59,259 nucleotides of DNA from Archangium sp. (lineage in GTDB: Bacteria > Myxococcota > Myxococcia > Myxococcales > Myxococcaceae). Made by a program: the position numbers and the translations under genes. The notes beneath the pieces are model-generated. The model saw nothing but the letters and a program-made list of their open reading frames with translations, was not told the origin of the DNA and did no database searches. Below are positions 38,360 to 47,990 of the stretch, piece by piece. The stretch's first letter is position 1. Every line of letters begins with the position of its first letter. The DNA lies in NCBI GenBank assembly GCA_022843845.1, contig JALHMW010000028.1, positions 1-59,259 on the forward strand, written 5' to 3'.

Positions 38360-39865
38360 ATGGTTCGCCGCCTCGCCTGGCTCTTCCTCGCGCTTCTCCC
38401 GGTGTCCGCCTGCAACTGTGGCGGGGGCCGCGTGGTGGGCGCGAACGGCGGCGCGATTCGGGTGACGTTGATCGGCGTCGATCCCAAAGCCGTCACCCTC
38501 GGGCTCTCAGCCATCGGCCCCAGCGCCACCGTCGACAAGTTCGCCTTCATCGCGACCATTCCGCTCACCTCGACGGTCGACCAGTTGATGCCGGCGACCT
38601 ACGTGTTGCGGGCGAGCGCGATCGACGAGCAATCGATGACGCTCCAGAGCGTCGACGTGCCCGAGGTGATCGTCAGCATGGGCGGCATCACGGAGCTGAC
38701 CATCGATCTGTCTCGCTCGGGCATTCAGCCCATGGAGCAGTGCGACGGCGTCGACAACGACGGCGATGGAGAGATCGACGAGGCGATCGATCTGCCGGCG
38801 TGCATCGTGTGTACGGGCGGGCAGCTCTCGGTGCCTGGGGACGACGTGCGCTGCGGGATCATCGCGTGCAGCGGCCTCGACTCCGTGGTGGTGCGAGGCG
38901 ATCTGTCGGCCGCGGGGGAAGCGACCTGCGTCAGCACCCGGCACAACCCGATCACCACCGCGCGCTGTGCAGGGCCGCAGTCGTGCAAGGCGCCCAACGG
39001 GCCGGCGTGTGGTGCAGGCACCGAGGTGGAGCTCGCGAAGAAGGGCCTCTGCCAGACGATGATCGCGTGCGAGAGCGGGCGGCCGGTGATCGATCGGGTC
39101 GCCAACGGTACGTCGTGCGGCGTCGGGCGGATCTGCAGTGACGGCACCTGCGTGTTCTTCGATGGAGGCGCGGCGCCGGTCGACGCTGGCGTGGACGCAG
39201 GCATCGACGCGGGCATCGATGCTGGCACGGTCGATCCGTCGGGCTGCGCCGATGGAACACGCGAGGGCTTTCTCGCGCTGCTCCAGTACCCCGCGATCGC
39301 CGGCTGCTCCGGAGCGTGGTCGCTGCCCGGCATCACCGCGACGACGTCGGCCGCCTGCAACCGCGCCGCGGGAAACACGGGGACCAACCGCGAAGGTCTG
39401 GGCTGCGCGTCGGCTGATCTCTGTGCGGTCGGCTGGCATCCGTGCCGCGGTAAAAATGAAGTCGGCATCAAGACCAACGGGAGCTGCGCCGACGCGACAC
39501 CGGCCTCAGCTCCAGCGAGCTCGCTCTTCTTCGCCGTCGTGCAGAACAGCGCCAACGACACCACCTGCGACACGAGCACCAGCCACAACGACGTCTTCGG
39601 CTGCGGCAACCTGGGCATTCTGCTGACGCCCCAGAAGAACTGCGGGCCACTCACACGCGCGCTGGCGAGCACCCAGCCCGGCACGTGTGGGTTCAACGAA
39701 GCAGAGCCGTCGCTTGGGCCGTGGCAGTGCGTCGGCGGCGTTCAGAGTCATCTCAATGAAGGCGCGGTGGTGACGAAGCAGGGCTGTCCGAACACGACGT
39801 GCCTGTCGGGGGGCCAGCCGGTCGGAAATTCCGACAAGGGCGGCGTGTTGTGTTGCCGTGACTGA
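38360..39865 (+). CDS. MopE-like Asp-motif lipoprotein with DAG linker
   Basis: 501 residues; ATG at 38360. Signal and lipobox LLPVSAC then NCGGG. An N-terminal beta domain (about 25-115) is followed by the MopE-type motif CDGVDNDGDGEIDE (about 132-145), which looks like a Ca2+-binding Asp loop. A Cys-rich region follows, then a linker of repeated DAG steps (PVDAGVDAGIDAGIDAGT, about 275-292), then a C-terminal Cys-rich domain of about 200 residues (CADGTREGFLALLQYPAIAG to GGVLCCRD). Surface-exposed binding protein by architecture; ligand unknown. The stop overlaps the start of a 53-residue membrane ORF by 8 nt. Confidence 0.82.
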   Translation: MVRRLAWLFLALLPVSACNCGGGRVVGANGGAIRVTLIGVDPKAVTLGLSAIGPSATVDKFAFIATIPLTSTVDQLMPATYVLRASAIDEQSMTLQSVDVPEVIVSMGGITELTIDLSRSGIQPMEQCDGVDNDGDGEIDEAIDLPACIVCTGGQLSVPGDDVRCGIIACSGLDSVVVRGDLSAAGEATCVSTRHNPITTARCAGPQSCKAPNGPACGAGTEVELAKKGLCQTMIACESGRPVIDRVANGTSCGVGRICSDGTCVFFDGGAAPVDAGVDAGIDAGIDAGTVDPSGCADGTREGFLALLQYPAIAGCSGAWSLPGITATTSAACNRAAGNTGTNREGLGCASADLCAVGWHPCRGKNEVGIKTNGSCADATPASAPASSLFFAVVQNSANDTTCDTSTSHNDVFGCGNLGILLTPQKNCGPLTRALASTQPGTCGFNEAEPSLGPWQCVGGVQSHLNEGAVVTKQGCPNTTCLSGGQPVGNSDKGGVLCCRD

Positions 39866-40019
39866 GTGGGCGGATGTGGTGTTCGTGCTGGCCCTCGTCG
39901 CGATGGCGCTGGCGACTGGCGCGATGGTCTTTGCACTCCTCAGGACGAAGGAGCCGATTCCGAAGGTGCTCCGACGATGGGGCGCTCGACTGATGGATGC
40001 GTTCTGGGGCCTGGGCTGA
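39858..40019 (+). CDS. Small single-helix membrane protein, translationally coupled
   Basis: 53 residues beginning GTG inside the end of the MopE-like gene: GTGACTGA carries both the new start and the old stop (8-nt overlap). Sequence: acidic N-tail (VTEWAD), one transmembrane helix (VVFVLALVALALATGAM-like, about 7-28), then a basic amphipathic tail (RTKEPIPKVLRRWGARLMDA). It has no stop for 54 codons and a good membrane-protein profile; no family known. Could be a non-coding coincidence, but the coupling pattern argues for a gene. Confidence 0.45.
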   Translation: MTEWADVVFVLALVAMALATGAMVFALLRTKEPIPKVLRRWGARLMDAFWGLG

Positions 40020-40025
40020 GGGTTA

Positions 40026-40724
40026 TCAGCGATACCAGCCGAGCGATCGAGCGACCTCTTCATCGACGACGCGCACCCAGGTGGGCTCGCGCGGCGCCAC
40101 GGCTGCAAGAACTTTGTCGCCGTTCGTCACCGGCTTGCGCCGCCCATCGGCGTTCGCAGTCACGGCCTGCTTCACGTCATCGCGGAAGTAGTGCGCGGCG
40201 AAGCTGAACGGCGCCTTCGTCTCGGGCAGCGGCGCGTCGGGCGTCAACCATACGAGGAGCCCGGTGCGCAGCGGCTCGACTTCACGGCGCGTGGCCCGAC
40301 GCAGCTCGCGGATCAGCACGAGAATCGCGGCGACGATCGCGACGCCGACGATGGGCATGATCAGTGAGCTGCGACCAGCGCGTGCCTCGGCCGTGCCGAG
40401 CTCGCGTGGGCGACCGGGATCGTCGGGCCGGACCAACAGCGAGATCGGAGCCCCCTTCCCCAACGGCTCGGCGAGCGACGTCTCGAGGTCGATGGTGGCG
40501 CTGTGTTGGCCCTTGAACGCGTAGATCACTGCGACCGGGAGCGTCGACGACTCACTCGCCCCCTTCGCCGGGCGATCGACACGAACGACGGTGCCGACGA
40601 TCCGCTCGGCCTCGGCGACGAAGCGGGCGTCATCGGTCAACCAGCGCACGGCGAGCCGCGAACCGAGCCCGACGACGAGAACGCCGGCCAGACACGCGAG
40701 GGCAACGATCGAGACACGGCGCAT
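40026..40724 (-). CDS. DUF3592-like membrane protein
   Basis: 232 residues from the ATG at 40724 with GGGAG upstream; a GTG at 40784 has no Shine-Dalgarno and adds 20 Pro-rich residues. Two transmembrane helices (VSIVALACLAGVLVVGLG, about 4-21, and LIMPIVGVAIVAAILVLI) bracket an extracytoplasmic beta domain of about 100 residues (AERIVGTVVRVDRP, VIYAFKGQHSATIDLE, ISLLVRPDDPGRP) typical of DUF3592-type proteins. A cytoplasmic C-terminal region follows. Function unknown. Lies downstream of the helicase gene, same strand, 108 nt apart. Confidence 0.7.
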   Translation of the reverse strand: MRRVSIVALACLAGVLVVGLGSRLAVRWLTDDARFVAEAERIVGTVVRVDRPAKGASESSTLPVAVIYAFKGQHSATIDLETSLAEPLGKGAPISLLVRPDDPGRPRELGTAEARAGRSSLIMPIVGVAIVAAILVLIRELRRATRREVEPLRTGLLVWLTPDAPLPETKAPFSFAAHYFRDDVKQAVTANADGRRKPVTNGDKVLAAVAPREPTWVRVVDEEVARSLGWYR

Positions 40725-40832
40725 CGCTCCCGGGACTTGTCGGAGCGTCACCGGCCGGGGCGCGTGGGGAATGGCGAGCTGCACGGCGCCAGCTTGGTGG
40801 AAGCGACGATGGTCTTCCAGCGCGGTGGCGAC

Positions 40833-43073
40833 TCACCGGCGACGGGCGGAGTTCGCGTGCTTCACGATGACTCCGCGCATCGCAGGCTCGACACCGAGGA
40901 AGTCGAACGTTCGCTCGAGCATTCGGCGATCGGACAGCGCCGCCAGAATGGCCTCGAGCGCATCGACGCGCACGGCGACCGGGCCCAGCCACTCGTAGCC
41001 GAACGCCCTCGCGTCGAACTCGCCCACCTCACGCCCCACCACCGCTGCACCTGGAACCCCGGCCGGGCGGGCTCCACCGTCGAACAACGCGGTCAGCATC
41101 GCGCGCCGCTCGAACGCCGCAGCCGTCATGGCGCCTTCGAGGGCGAGGAACCGCGCGCCTTGCCGCACGCCGAGCTCGTCGAGCCGTCGGTGCGACTCCG
41201 GGTCCAGCAGGCGCACCTGCTCGAGGAATGCGGCATCGCTCGGCACGATGCCCAGCCCACGCGCGAAGCGCCACGCGATGGCTCTCAATGGAGCCGCACG
41301 GCCCTCCGAGGTCAGTGCCTCAGCCGGAAAACCGCCCATCGCCTCAGCCACGACGTCACGCGCGCAAGCCGCGAGCCGACGCTCGAGTCGTGCACGCTGG
41401 CCGCCATTCCACACGTCGCCATCGACCAGCGCGACGCCAGGCGTGCGCCGGTCGCTCCCTCGCACCAGCTTCCCGAGCGCCTCGCCTTCGAGCGAGAGGT
41501 GCCCCCAGCCATCGACGTGGAATTCGTCACTGCGGGCGTCGACGACCCGTTGCACGAACGCGTCGAGGTCGGGCCCGGTCTCGACGAAGCGCGCGAGCTG
41601 GGCGAACGGGCCGCTCGCGTTCGGCACCACCACCGAGCCCCGACGTCTCGCACTCTGCGCCGACCGCGCCACGAAGCGCTCGACGAGCCGCTGATGGAGG
41701 GCGTCTCCGAGCGCGTCTTCGATGGCGCGCGTCTTCTGCTGCCAGTGCGTCGCGTCGCTCACCCACTCCGAACGATGCGAGATGTACGTCCACGTTCGAA
41801 TGGCCTCGAGGCGGGCGGTGAGGCTGTGCAGGTCGCCCTTCAAGTCGTCGAGCGGAGCGACCTTCTGGTGCAGCCAGTCTTCCTGGAGCCGGCCGTCGCC
41901 TTTCGCCAACTGAAGGAACACGTCCTTCACGAGCCGCGAGTGCTCGCCCAACAGCCCCTTGCGAAAATCGGGAATGCGACAGACCTCCCACAAGAGGGCG
42001 ACACGCTCGCGGGCGGTGGCGAGGGCAGCCACCGCGTCGTCCGAGGCCATGGCCTTGAGGGCATCGAAGTCGTCGGCGCGCTCGACGCGGGAGAACAGCA
42101 CCCGACCCGGCGCCACCGAGAGGGAATCGAGGAGCGCGTGCGGGCTCGCGAAGTCGAGGTCGACGCTCCGCCAGACCAGCCGCTGTACCTCGGGGAACCG
42201 GTGGTCCTCGATGGCTGACACGTCGCGCGGATCGAGCGCCGGAGCCGAGGTCAGCGTGCCGAACTGTCCGTCTTGCAGGTGGCGGCCCGCGCGGCCGGCG
42301 ATCTGACCGAGCTCGTCGACGCTGAGCCCGCGTTGCTCGAAGCCGTCGAACTTCGAGAGCGACGCGAAGGCGATGCGCTCGAGATCGAGGTTGAGGCCCA
42401 TGCCGATGGCGTCGGTGGCGACGAGGTATTGCACCGCGCCGGCCTGGTACATCGCGACCTGCGCGTTGCGGGTGCGTGGCGAGAGGCCGCCGAGCACGAC
42501 GGCGACGCCGCCGCGGAGCTCCCTCAACGCCTGCGCCAGCTCGTAGACCCGGTCGGTGGAGAACGCGACGACGGCCGAGCGCGGCGGCAGCCCTTTGAGC
42601 GAGCGCGCTCCGAAGCTGGTGAGCCGGGAGAGGCGTTCACTGCGTCGAAACGTCACGTCGGGAAACAGCGCGCGCAACGCGGGCCGCATCGACTCGGAGC
42701 CGAGGAACCAGGTCTCGCGCCGCCCGCGCGCGTGGAGCAGACGATCGGAGAAGACATGCCCGCGCTCGCGATGCGCGCAGAGCTGAATCTCGTCGACGGC
42801 GAGGAAGTCGACCGGCTGGCCGACCGGCATCGCCTCGACCGTGCAGACCCAATACGACGGGTGCGGCGGTACGCGCTTCTCTTCGCCGGTCACCAGCGCG
42901 ACCCGTGCTTCGCCGACGCGCGCACTCACCCGATCGAAGACCTCGCGCGCCAGCAGCCGCAGCGGGAGCCCGATCATGCCGCTGTCGTGCTCGAGCATGC
43001 GCTCGATGGCGCGCCAGGTCTTCCCGGTGTTGGTCGGGCCCAGTTCGGCAACGAGGAGTGCGTTTGAGGCCAT
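40833..43073 (-). CDS. SUV3-like DExH RNA helicase
   Basis: 746 residues. Matches the SUV3 family, the RNA helicase subunit of the mitochondrial degradosome in eukaryotes, with bacterial relatives. Motif I ELGPTNTGKTWRAIERML (Walker A, 12-19), then the family-typical VTGEEKRVPPHPSYWVCTVE, motif II VDEIQLC (94-97), motif III-like FLGSESMR, motif IV region AVVAFSTDRVYELAQ, motif V ATDAIGMGLNLDLER, motif VI QIAGRAGRH. The C-terminal half (about 330-746) is large and contains the helical SUV3_C-like part plus a divergent region. No PNPase or RNase gene adjacent. Probably acts in RNA turnover; ATP-dependent unwinding inferred from motifs. Confidence 0.88.
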   Translation of the reverse strand: MASNALLVAELGPTNTGKTWRAIERMLEHDSGMIGLPLRLLAREVFDRVSARVGEARVALVTGEEKRVPPHPSYWVCTVEAMPVGQPVDFLAVDEIQLCAHRERGHVFSDRLLHARGRRETWFLGSESMRPALRALFPDVTFRRSERLSRLTSFGARSLKGLPPRSAVVAFSTDRVYELAQALRELRGGVAVVLGGLSPRTRNAQVAMYQAGAVQYLVATDAIGMGLNLDLERIAFASLSKFDGFEQRGLSVDELGQIAGRAGRHLQDGQFGTLTSAPALDPRDVSAIEDHRFPEVQRLVWRSVDLDFASPHALLDSLSVAPGRVLFSRVERADDFDALKAMASDDAVAALATARERVALLWEVCRIPDFRKGLLGEHSRLVKDVFLQLAKGDGRLQEDWLHQKVAPLDDLKGDLHSLTARLEAIRTWTYISHRSEWVSDATHWQQKTRAIEDALGDALHQRLVERFVARSAQSARRRGSVVVPNASGPFAQLARFVETGPDLDAFVQRVVDARSDEFHVDGWGHLSLEGEALGKLVRGSDRRTPGVALVDGDVWNGGQRARLERRLAACARDVVAEAMGGFPAEALTSEGRAAPLRAIAWRFARGLGIVPSDAAFLEQVRLLDPESHRRLDELGVRQGARFLALEGAMTAAAFERRAMLTALFDGGARPAGVPGAAVVGREVGEFDARAFGYEWLGPVAVRVDALEAILAALSDRRMLERTFDFLGVEPAMRGVIVKHANSARRR

Positions 43074-43135
43074 GACTGCCGGGGTCAGATAGCAGTCCGC
43101 ACCGCCGGAAACCCGTTGGGAGGCTGAGCCGTCGG

Positions 43136-43888
43136 TCAGGCGCCGAGCACCGACCTGGCGCGCGCCCAGAACTGCTGGCGGTCGGCCAGCCCGTTGAAGC
43201 CTCCGTTGATGCGCCTGGTGATCTCACGAAAATCGCCCCGATCCGCGAGCTCGTTCAGGCCACGCGTGCGCCAATACCAGGCCGCGACGCGAAACCCGAC
43301 TTCGGGCGTTGCCGCACGCGTTGGGTTGTTCTCCAGGTCGATTCCAAGGGCGCGGCCTGCCGCTCGATAGTTGGTCCGGCCAGTGAGCTGAATGGGACCC
43401 CGTCCCTTGAAGCGCCGTCCGTCACCAGGTCGCACGTTCCCAAGGTCGCGCCGCCCCTCGTACGCCGCACCAGACGCGATCTCCTCGAAGAAACGCAGCT
43501 GCCCTGACTCGTGCGCGACCTGCGCGAGAAACGCCGCGCGACGCTTCGGGGTGGTGATGCCAGCCTCGTTCATCGCTGCGTTGAGCAGAGGAAGGTACCG
43601 GCCTGCCAGGGTCGTCGTCAGGTTCGGCATGATTCGCCGCAACTGTTCGAGGGTGATGCCTCGCGGAGATCCCTGAGCGCCGCTGACCGCCCCGACCGGA
43701 GCCGAGCCGCCGATACGACGTGGGGCTGGCGCATCTTCGAACCGATCGGGAATCTGGAGGGCCGTTCCAGCTCTGACGGCATGCGGATTGCTTATGCGGT
43801 TCGCCGCGGACAGCTGGGCGACGCTCACCCCGAACCGCCGAGCCACCATCGTCAGGGTCTCTCCACTCCGAAGCTGATGCGTCTGCAT
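43136..43888 (-). CDS. LysM-GH19 lysozyme/chitinase-like enzyme
   Basis: 250 residues. An N-terminal LysM (1-48: QTHQLRSGETLTMVARRFGV, ISNPHAVRAGTALQIP) binds glycan. After a linker, a GH19 domain (about 85-250) has the general-acid Glu in FLAQVAHESGQLRFFEE, then GDGRRFKGRGPIQLTGRTNY and FRVAAWYWRTRGLNELAD. The compact bacterial GH19 form matches endolysin-like peptidoglycan or chitin hydrolases. There is no signal peptide, so release by another route or intracellular storage is needed. No phage genes nearby; may be a predation or self-lysis enzyme. Confidence 0.88.
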   Translation of the reverse strand: MQTHQLRSGETLTMVARRFGVSVAQLSAANRISNPHAVRAGTALQIPDRFEDAPAPRRIGGSAPVGAVSGAQGSPRGITLEQLRRIMPNLTTTLAGRYLPLLNAAMNEAGITTPKRRAAFLAQVAHESGQLRFFEEIASGAAYEGRRDLGNVRPGDGRRFKGRGPIQLTGRTNYRAAGRALGIDLENNPTRAATPEVGFRVAAWYWRTRGLNELADRGDFREITRRINGGFNGLADRQQFWARARSVLGA

Positions 43889-44143
43889 TGAGTCCTCAGT
43901 TCTTGGCGGTTGGTTGTGCCAGCGGCTTCAACGCAGGGACGCGGCGAGGCGAGATCTGTCGCACAAGTCTCGAGCCTTTACAGACAGCCCACGAAACCGG
44001 TCCGATGGCACCTGTCTGCAAGCCGTGAAGGCCGAGGCGGGCATCACCAGCGGAATCAGCTCGAAATGGGGTCAGGGCGGTCGCATGGCTTTGCGAGCAG
44101 GTCAGCCTGTCGCTTCGACTGATCGTCGCCGCGAGAACGGTGC
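43889..44143. other. Intergenic region between mutS and the GH19 gene
   Basis: 255 bp, no gene supported. Contains a 7-bp inverted repeat (CAGACAG and CTGTCTG, near 43980-44023) around a GGTCCGATGG-type loop, possibly an mRNA stem. Confidence 0.3.
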
Positions 44144-46858
44144 CTACGGCTTGAGCGACTGCTTCCACTTCGCGATCGCCGCCAGCGCCTCGAGCGGCGT
44201 GGTGGTGTCGACGCTGAACGCCTCGAGCGCGGCGATCACCGCGTCTGCACCCGGCCGGCTCGGAGCCTTCGCTGCGCCACCGAACAGGCCCATCTGATTC
44301 ACGTCGAGCACCGGCTTCGGAGCGTCTTTCTCCTTCGTCGCCGTCGCCCTCCGCGCCAGCCTCGGCCGCCCCGCTTCGTCGAACTCACCGGCCTCGAGGT
44401 TGGCCAACAACTCTCGGGCACGTGCAAGCACTTCAGGCGGAAGCCCAGCCAGCCGAGCCACCTCGATGCCGTACGAGCGGCTCGCCGCGCCGTCGATCAG
44501 CTTGCGCAGGAAGATGATGCGCCCCTGATCCTCCCGCACCGCGATGGAGCAGTTCTTCACCCGGGCCTTCTCGCGGCCGAGGTCCGTGAGCTCGTGGTAG
44601 TGGGTCGCGAACAGCGTGCGCGCGCCGACGCGATCGTGCAGGTGCTCCGCGACGGCCCAGGCGATCGACAGACCATCGAACGTGCTGGTGCCGCGCCCGA
44701 TCTCATCGAGCACCACCAGGCTCTTGCGCGTCGCGTGATGAAGAATGTTCGCGGTCTCGGTCATCTCGACCATGAAGGTCGACTGGCCTTTCGCGAGGTT
44801 GTCCGACGCTCCGACGCGCGTGAAGACGCGATCACACAGCCCGATGCGCGCCCGCTTCGCCGCGACGAAACACCCGGCCTGCGCCATCACCACCGCGAGC
44901 GCGACCTGCCGCATCACGGTGCTTTTCCCGGCCATGTTCGGGCCGGTGATGATCAACACCTGACGCTCGTGCCGGTTCACCATCACGTCGTTCGGGACGA
45001 AGGAGTCCTCTTTCAGCGCCTTCTCGACGACCGGGTGCCTGCCGCCGACGATCTCGATCACGCCTGACTCGTCGAGTTCGGGCCGCACGTAGCCGTTCTC
45101 AGCAGCGACGCGCCCGAACGCGACCAGCGCATCCAGCGTCGACACCGCCTCGGCAGCCGCACGCAGCGGCCCAGCGCACGCGACGACCTTCTTGCGCAGG
45201 TCCTCGAACAGCTCGAGTTCGATGGCGACGCGCTTCTCGTCGGCCGTGAGCACCTTCTCTTCGTACGTCTTCAGCTCTTCGGTGACGTACCGCTCGCCCC
45301 CGACCGTGGTCTGCTTGCGAATCCACCCCTTCGGCACCAGGTGCAGGTTCGATTTGGTGACCTCGAGGTAGTAACCGAACACGCGGTTGTAGCGGACCTT
45401 CAGCGAGCCGATGCCGGTGGCCTCGCGTTCGCGCGTCTCGAGCTTGTGGAGGTAGTCCTTCCCGCTCGTGGCGAGGTCGGAGTACTCGTCGAGCTGCGCG
45501 TGAAAGCCGCGAGCGATGAAGCCACCGTCACCGATCACCGCGGGAGGATCGTCGACCAGCGCCTTCGACAACACCGCCGACAACGCGCGCACGTCGGAGT
45601 GATCGAGCGGTCCCGCCAGCGCCTGGAGCAGCGGCGCCTTACCCGTCGCGACGACCTTCGCGAGCCCGGGGAGTACCTCGAGCGATCGCGCCATCGCCTT
45701 CATGTCGCGGGGCCCACCAGAGGCCAGCGAGAGCCGGCCGCAGAGGCGCTCCACGTCGGCGACCTGCTTGAGCGCTTCGATCAACGTCTCTCGAAACGCC
45801 GCGCCATCGAGCAGCACCTGCACGGCGTCATGACGGGCACCGATCGCCTCGACGTCGGCGAGCGGAGCGGTGATCCACCGGGCGATGCGACGGGCTCCAA
45901 GCGGAGTCACCGATCGATCGATCACGCCCAGCAGCGACCCATTGCGTGAGTTGTCCTTCAGCGTGCGCAGGAGTTCGAGGTTGGCGCGAGAGGCCTCGTC
46001 GATGATCAGACTGCCACCACGCGTCGCCACCGTGATGCGATCGACGTGACCCGCCTGGCTCTTCTGCGTCTCCTTCAAGTACCGCAACGCCGCGCCAGCC
46101 GCGCCGAGCGACGCCGAGGAATCCGTCAGCCCGAACCCATCGAGCGACTTCACCTGAAAGTGCGACGCCAGCAGCGCCCGCGCGCGTTTGTTCTCGAACG
46201 CGTCCTGGCCCAGCGTCGCGACGGTCGGTCTTCGCGAGAACGCTCCGAGCACGTTCTCGAGCGCGGCGTCTCCGAAGCCTTCAGGCACCAGCAGCTCCCG
46301 AGGCGACGCGCGTGACACCTCATCGAGCAGCGCCTCGAGCGGCCCGGGCTGGAGCGCGAAGAACTCTCCGGTGCTGGCGTCGAGCAGCGCGGCGCCCCAC
46401 GGATCGTCACCCTCAGCCGGCGCGAGCGCCGCGAGGAAGTTGTTCTCTCTCGCCTCGAGCACGTCGTCGTCGAGCACCATGCCCGGCGTCACCACGCGCA
46501 CCACCTCGCGCTTGACGATGCCCTTCCCTGGCGGCTCGAGCTGCTCGCAGATCGCGACCTTCTGCCCCGCCTCGATCAACCGCGCGATGTACCGCTTCGC
46601 CGCGTGGTGCGGCACGCCCGCCATCGGCACGCGATCGAGCCCCTTGGCGCGTGAGGTGAGCGTGATCTGCAGCAGCTCCGACGCCTTCACCGCGTCTTCG
46701 AAGAACAGCTCGTAGAAATCACCGAGGCGGAAGAACAGCAGCGCGCCAGGGTACTGGGCCTTCACCTCGAGGTACTGCTTCATCATCGGCGTCAGCGTGG
46801 CGACGTCGACGATCTCGGGAGGCGCAGGCGTGGCGGTCGGCGTAGGAGCTGGTTCCAT
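44144..46858 (-). CDS. mutS: DNA mismatch repair protein MutS
   Basis: 904 residues; ATG at 46858. All domains are present: mismatch-recognition domain I with GALLFFRLGDFYELFFEDA (the F-x-E motif, about 47-49), connector and lever (domains II/III), clamp (IV), and ATPase/dimer domain V with Walker A GPNMAGKSTVMRQ (about 638) and Walker B VVLDEIGRGTSTFDG (about 713). Also FATHYHELTDLG. The C-terminal tail contains DVNQMGLFGG, resembling a sliding-clamp binding motif. It works with MutL (not in window) in replication repair. The 22-bp repeat at 46874 lies 16 nt upstream of the start. Confidence 0.97.
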   Translation of the reverse strand: MEPAPTPTATPAPPEIVDVATLTPMMKQYLEVKAQYPGALLFFRLGDFYELFFEDAVKASELLQITLTSRAKGLDRVPMAGVPHHAAKRYIARLIEAGQKVAICEQLEPPGKGIVKREVVRVVTPGMVLDDDVLEARENNFLAALAPAEGDDPWGAALLDASTGEFFALQPGPLEALLDEVSRASPRELLVPEGFGDAALENVLGAFSRRPTVATLGQDAFENKRARALLASHFQVKSLDGFGLTDSSASLGAAGAALRYLKETQKSQAGHVDRITVATRGGSLIIDEASRANLELLRTLKDNSRNGSLLGVIDRSVTPLGARRIARWITAPLADVEAIGARHDAVQVLLDGAAFRETLIEALKQVADVERLCGRLSLASGGPRDMKAMARSLEVLPGLAKVVATGKAPLLQALAGPLDHSDVRALSAVLSKALVDDPPAVIGDGGFIARGFHAQLDEYSDLATSGKDYLHKLETREREATGIGSLKVRYNRVFGYYLEVTKSNLHLVPKGWIRKQTTVGGERYVTEELKTYEEKVLTADEKRVAIELELFEDLRKKVVACAGPLRAAAEAVSTLDALVAFGRVAAENGYVRPELDESGVIEIVGGRHPVVEKALKEDSFVPNDVMVNRHERQVLIITGPNMAGKSTVMRQVALAVVMAQAGCFVAAKRARIGLCDRVFTRVGASDNLAKGQSTFMVEMTETANILHHATRKSLVVLDEIGRGTSTFDGLSIAWAVAEHLHDRVGARTLFATHYHELTDLGREKARVKNCSIAVREDQGRIIFLRKLIDGAASRSYGIEVARLAGLPPEVLARARELLANLEAGEFDEAGRPRLARRATATKEKDAPKPVLDVNQMGLFGGAAKAPSRPGADAVIAALEAFSVDTTTPLEALAAIAKWKQSLKP

Positions 46859-46873
46859 GTCGCGTTCTGGGGC

Positions 46874-46895
46874 CTCTAGCTGGTTTTCGGGGCCC
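46874..46895. repeat. 22-bp direct repeat, copy 1
   Basis: Core AGCTGGTTTTCGGGGCCC; matches the copy at 48924 at 20 of 22 positions in the same orientation. Lies 16 nt upstream of mutS. Confidence 0.6.
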
Positions 46896-47025
46896 CGGGC
46901 GAGACGGTGTAGCGCAGCGATCTGACACGACCCTCCGCATCGAGCTCGGTTCCAGGCACGACACGTTTCTCCGTCTCTCCGTCCCCTTATTGACTGCCGT
47001 CGCCTCACGACCGATCGTCGTTTCC

Positions 47026-47934
47026 ATGAACCTCCGGGCTTTGGGACTTTCGAGCGTGATCTTGGTGTCGTGCAGCGGCACGCCGTCGGGCCCAAGCCCA
47101 GGCCCCGTGTCAGGCCGCCTGGCGCTCCAGGTGCCGGGCAACGCGGTGGAGTTGATGGCGGGCGATTCGCTGCTCGTGCAGGTCCTGGTCGCGGGTGACG
47201 TTTCCGGCACGGCGACGATTGCGCCGACACAGCTCCCTTCGTTCGCAACGCTCGACGGGTCGCGGCTTCGCCTTGCGCCATCCCGCGCAGTGACTCCTGG
47301 CACGTACCACGTGGCGCTGAGTGCTTCGGCGGGCGGAGAGACGGCAAGCGCGGAGTTCGAGGTCGAGATCTCGCGGTACAACGTGAATCCCGAGATGGTC
47401 TTCCAGCGGTGGTCGGACGACGATCAGGACAAGTACACCTGCCGCATTCATACACCTCTGATCGGCAACCAGCTCTACACCGCCGCTGACTGTCGCTTCG
47501 ATGGGGACCCCCGAATCCAATACGACTTCAAGGACACCGACGGAGACGCGGTCGAGGTGGAGTTCGAGTTCGTTTCGAATGGAGCCTTCACCGGGGTCGC
47601 AACGCACCGGGTGACGGCCCCCGCGACTCCCGGAATCGACTTGGCCCAAGGCTCGCTCGTGATCTCGGGGCTTCAGAACGGAACGACCTACCGCGTGGCG
47701 ATACGCGCCTGCGACGTCGCGGGTGGGTGCTGGCAGATCCTCGGTCCCGTTCGCGCTCCACTGGGTAACGGTTGGACCGACGTGGGCGAGGTCAAGAAGG
47801 GTTGCGAAGCCGGCGCGACGTGCGGCCTGCCCGCTGGCAGCGGCTGCTCCGCGCAGAGCGACTGCGCGAGCCGCACCTGCGACTTCAGCGCGTCTCAGTG
47901 CTGCGGTGCCTTCCGTATCGGCGCGTGCCTCTAA
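47026..47934 (+). CDS. Lipoprotein with Ig-like domains and a Cys-rich tail
   Basis: 302 residues; ATG at 47026. Lipobox in SSVILVSC. A putative-Ig-like N-terminal region (about 25-125: APTQLPSFATLDGSRLRLAP, AVTPGTYHVALSASAGGET) is followed by a fibronectin-like domain (about 145-245: ISGLQNGTTYRVAIRACD) and a C-terminal Cys cluster CSAQSDCASRTCDFSASQCC. That cluster is common on exported myxobacterial proteins. Probably envelope-anchored; function unknown. A gene relic begins 57 bp downstream. Confidence 0.72.
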   Translation: MNLRALGLSSVILVSCSGTPSGPSPGPVSGRLALQVPGNAVELMAGDSLLVQVLVAGDVSGTATIAPTQLPSFATLDGSRLRLAPSRAVTPGTYHVALSASAGGETASAEFEVEISRYNVNPEMVFQRWSDDDQDKYTCRIHTPLIGNQLYTAADCRFDGDPRIQYDFKDTDGDAVEVEFEFVSNGAFTGVATHRVTAPATPGIDLAQGSLVISGLQNGTTYRVAIRACDVAGGCWQILGPVRAPLGNGWTDVGEVKKGCEAGATCGLPAGSGCSAQSDCASRTCDFSASQCCGAFRIGACL

Positions 47935-47990
47935 ACCCGGCGAGCGACGCAGCAGGCGGAGCCGACGACGGAAGTCGAGATGCGTCTTCG

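Noticed and set aside
43136..43888. GH19-LysM enzyme as part of a prophage lysis cassette.
   Set aside because: No holin, tail, capsid or integrase nearby; flanked by helicase and mutS.
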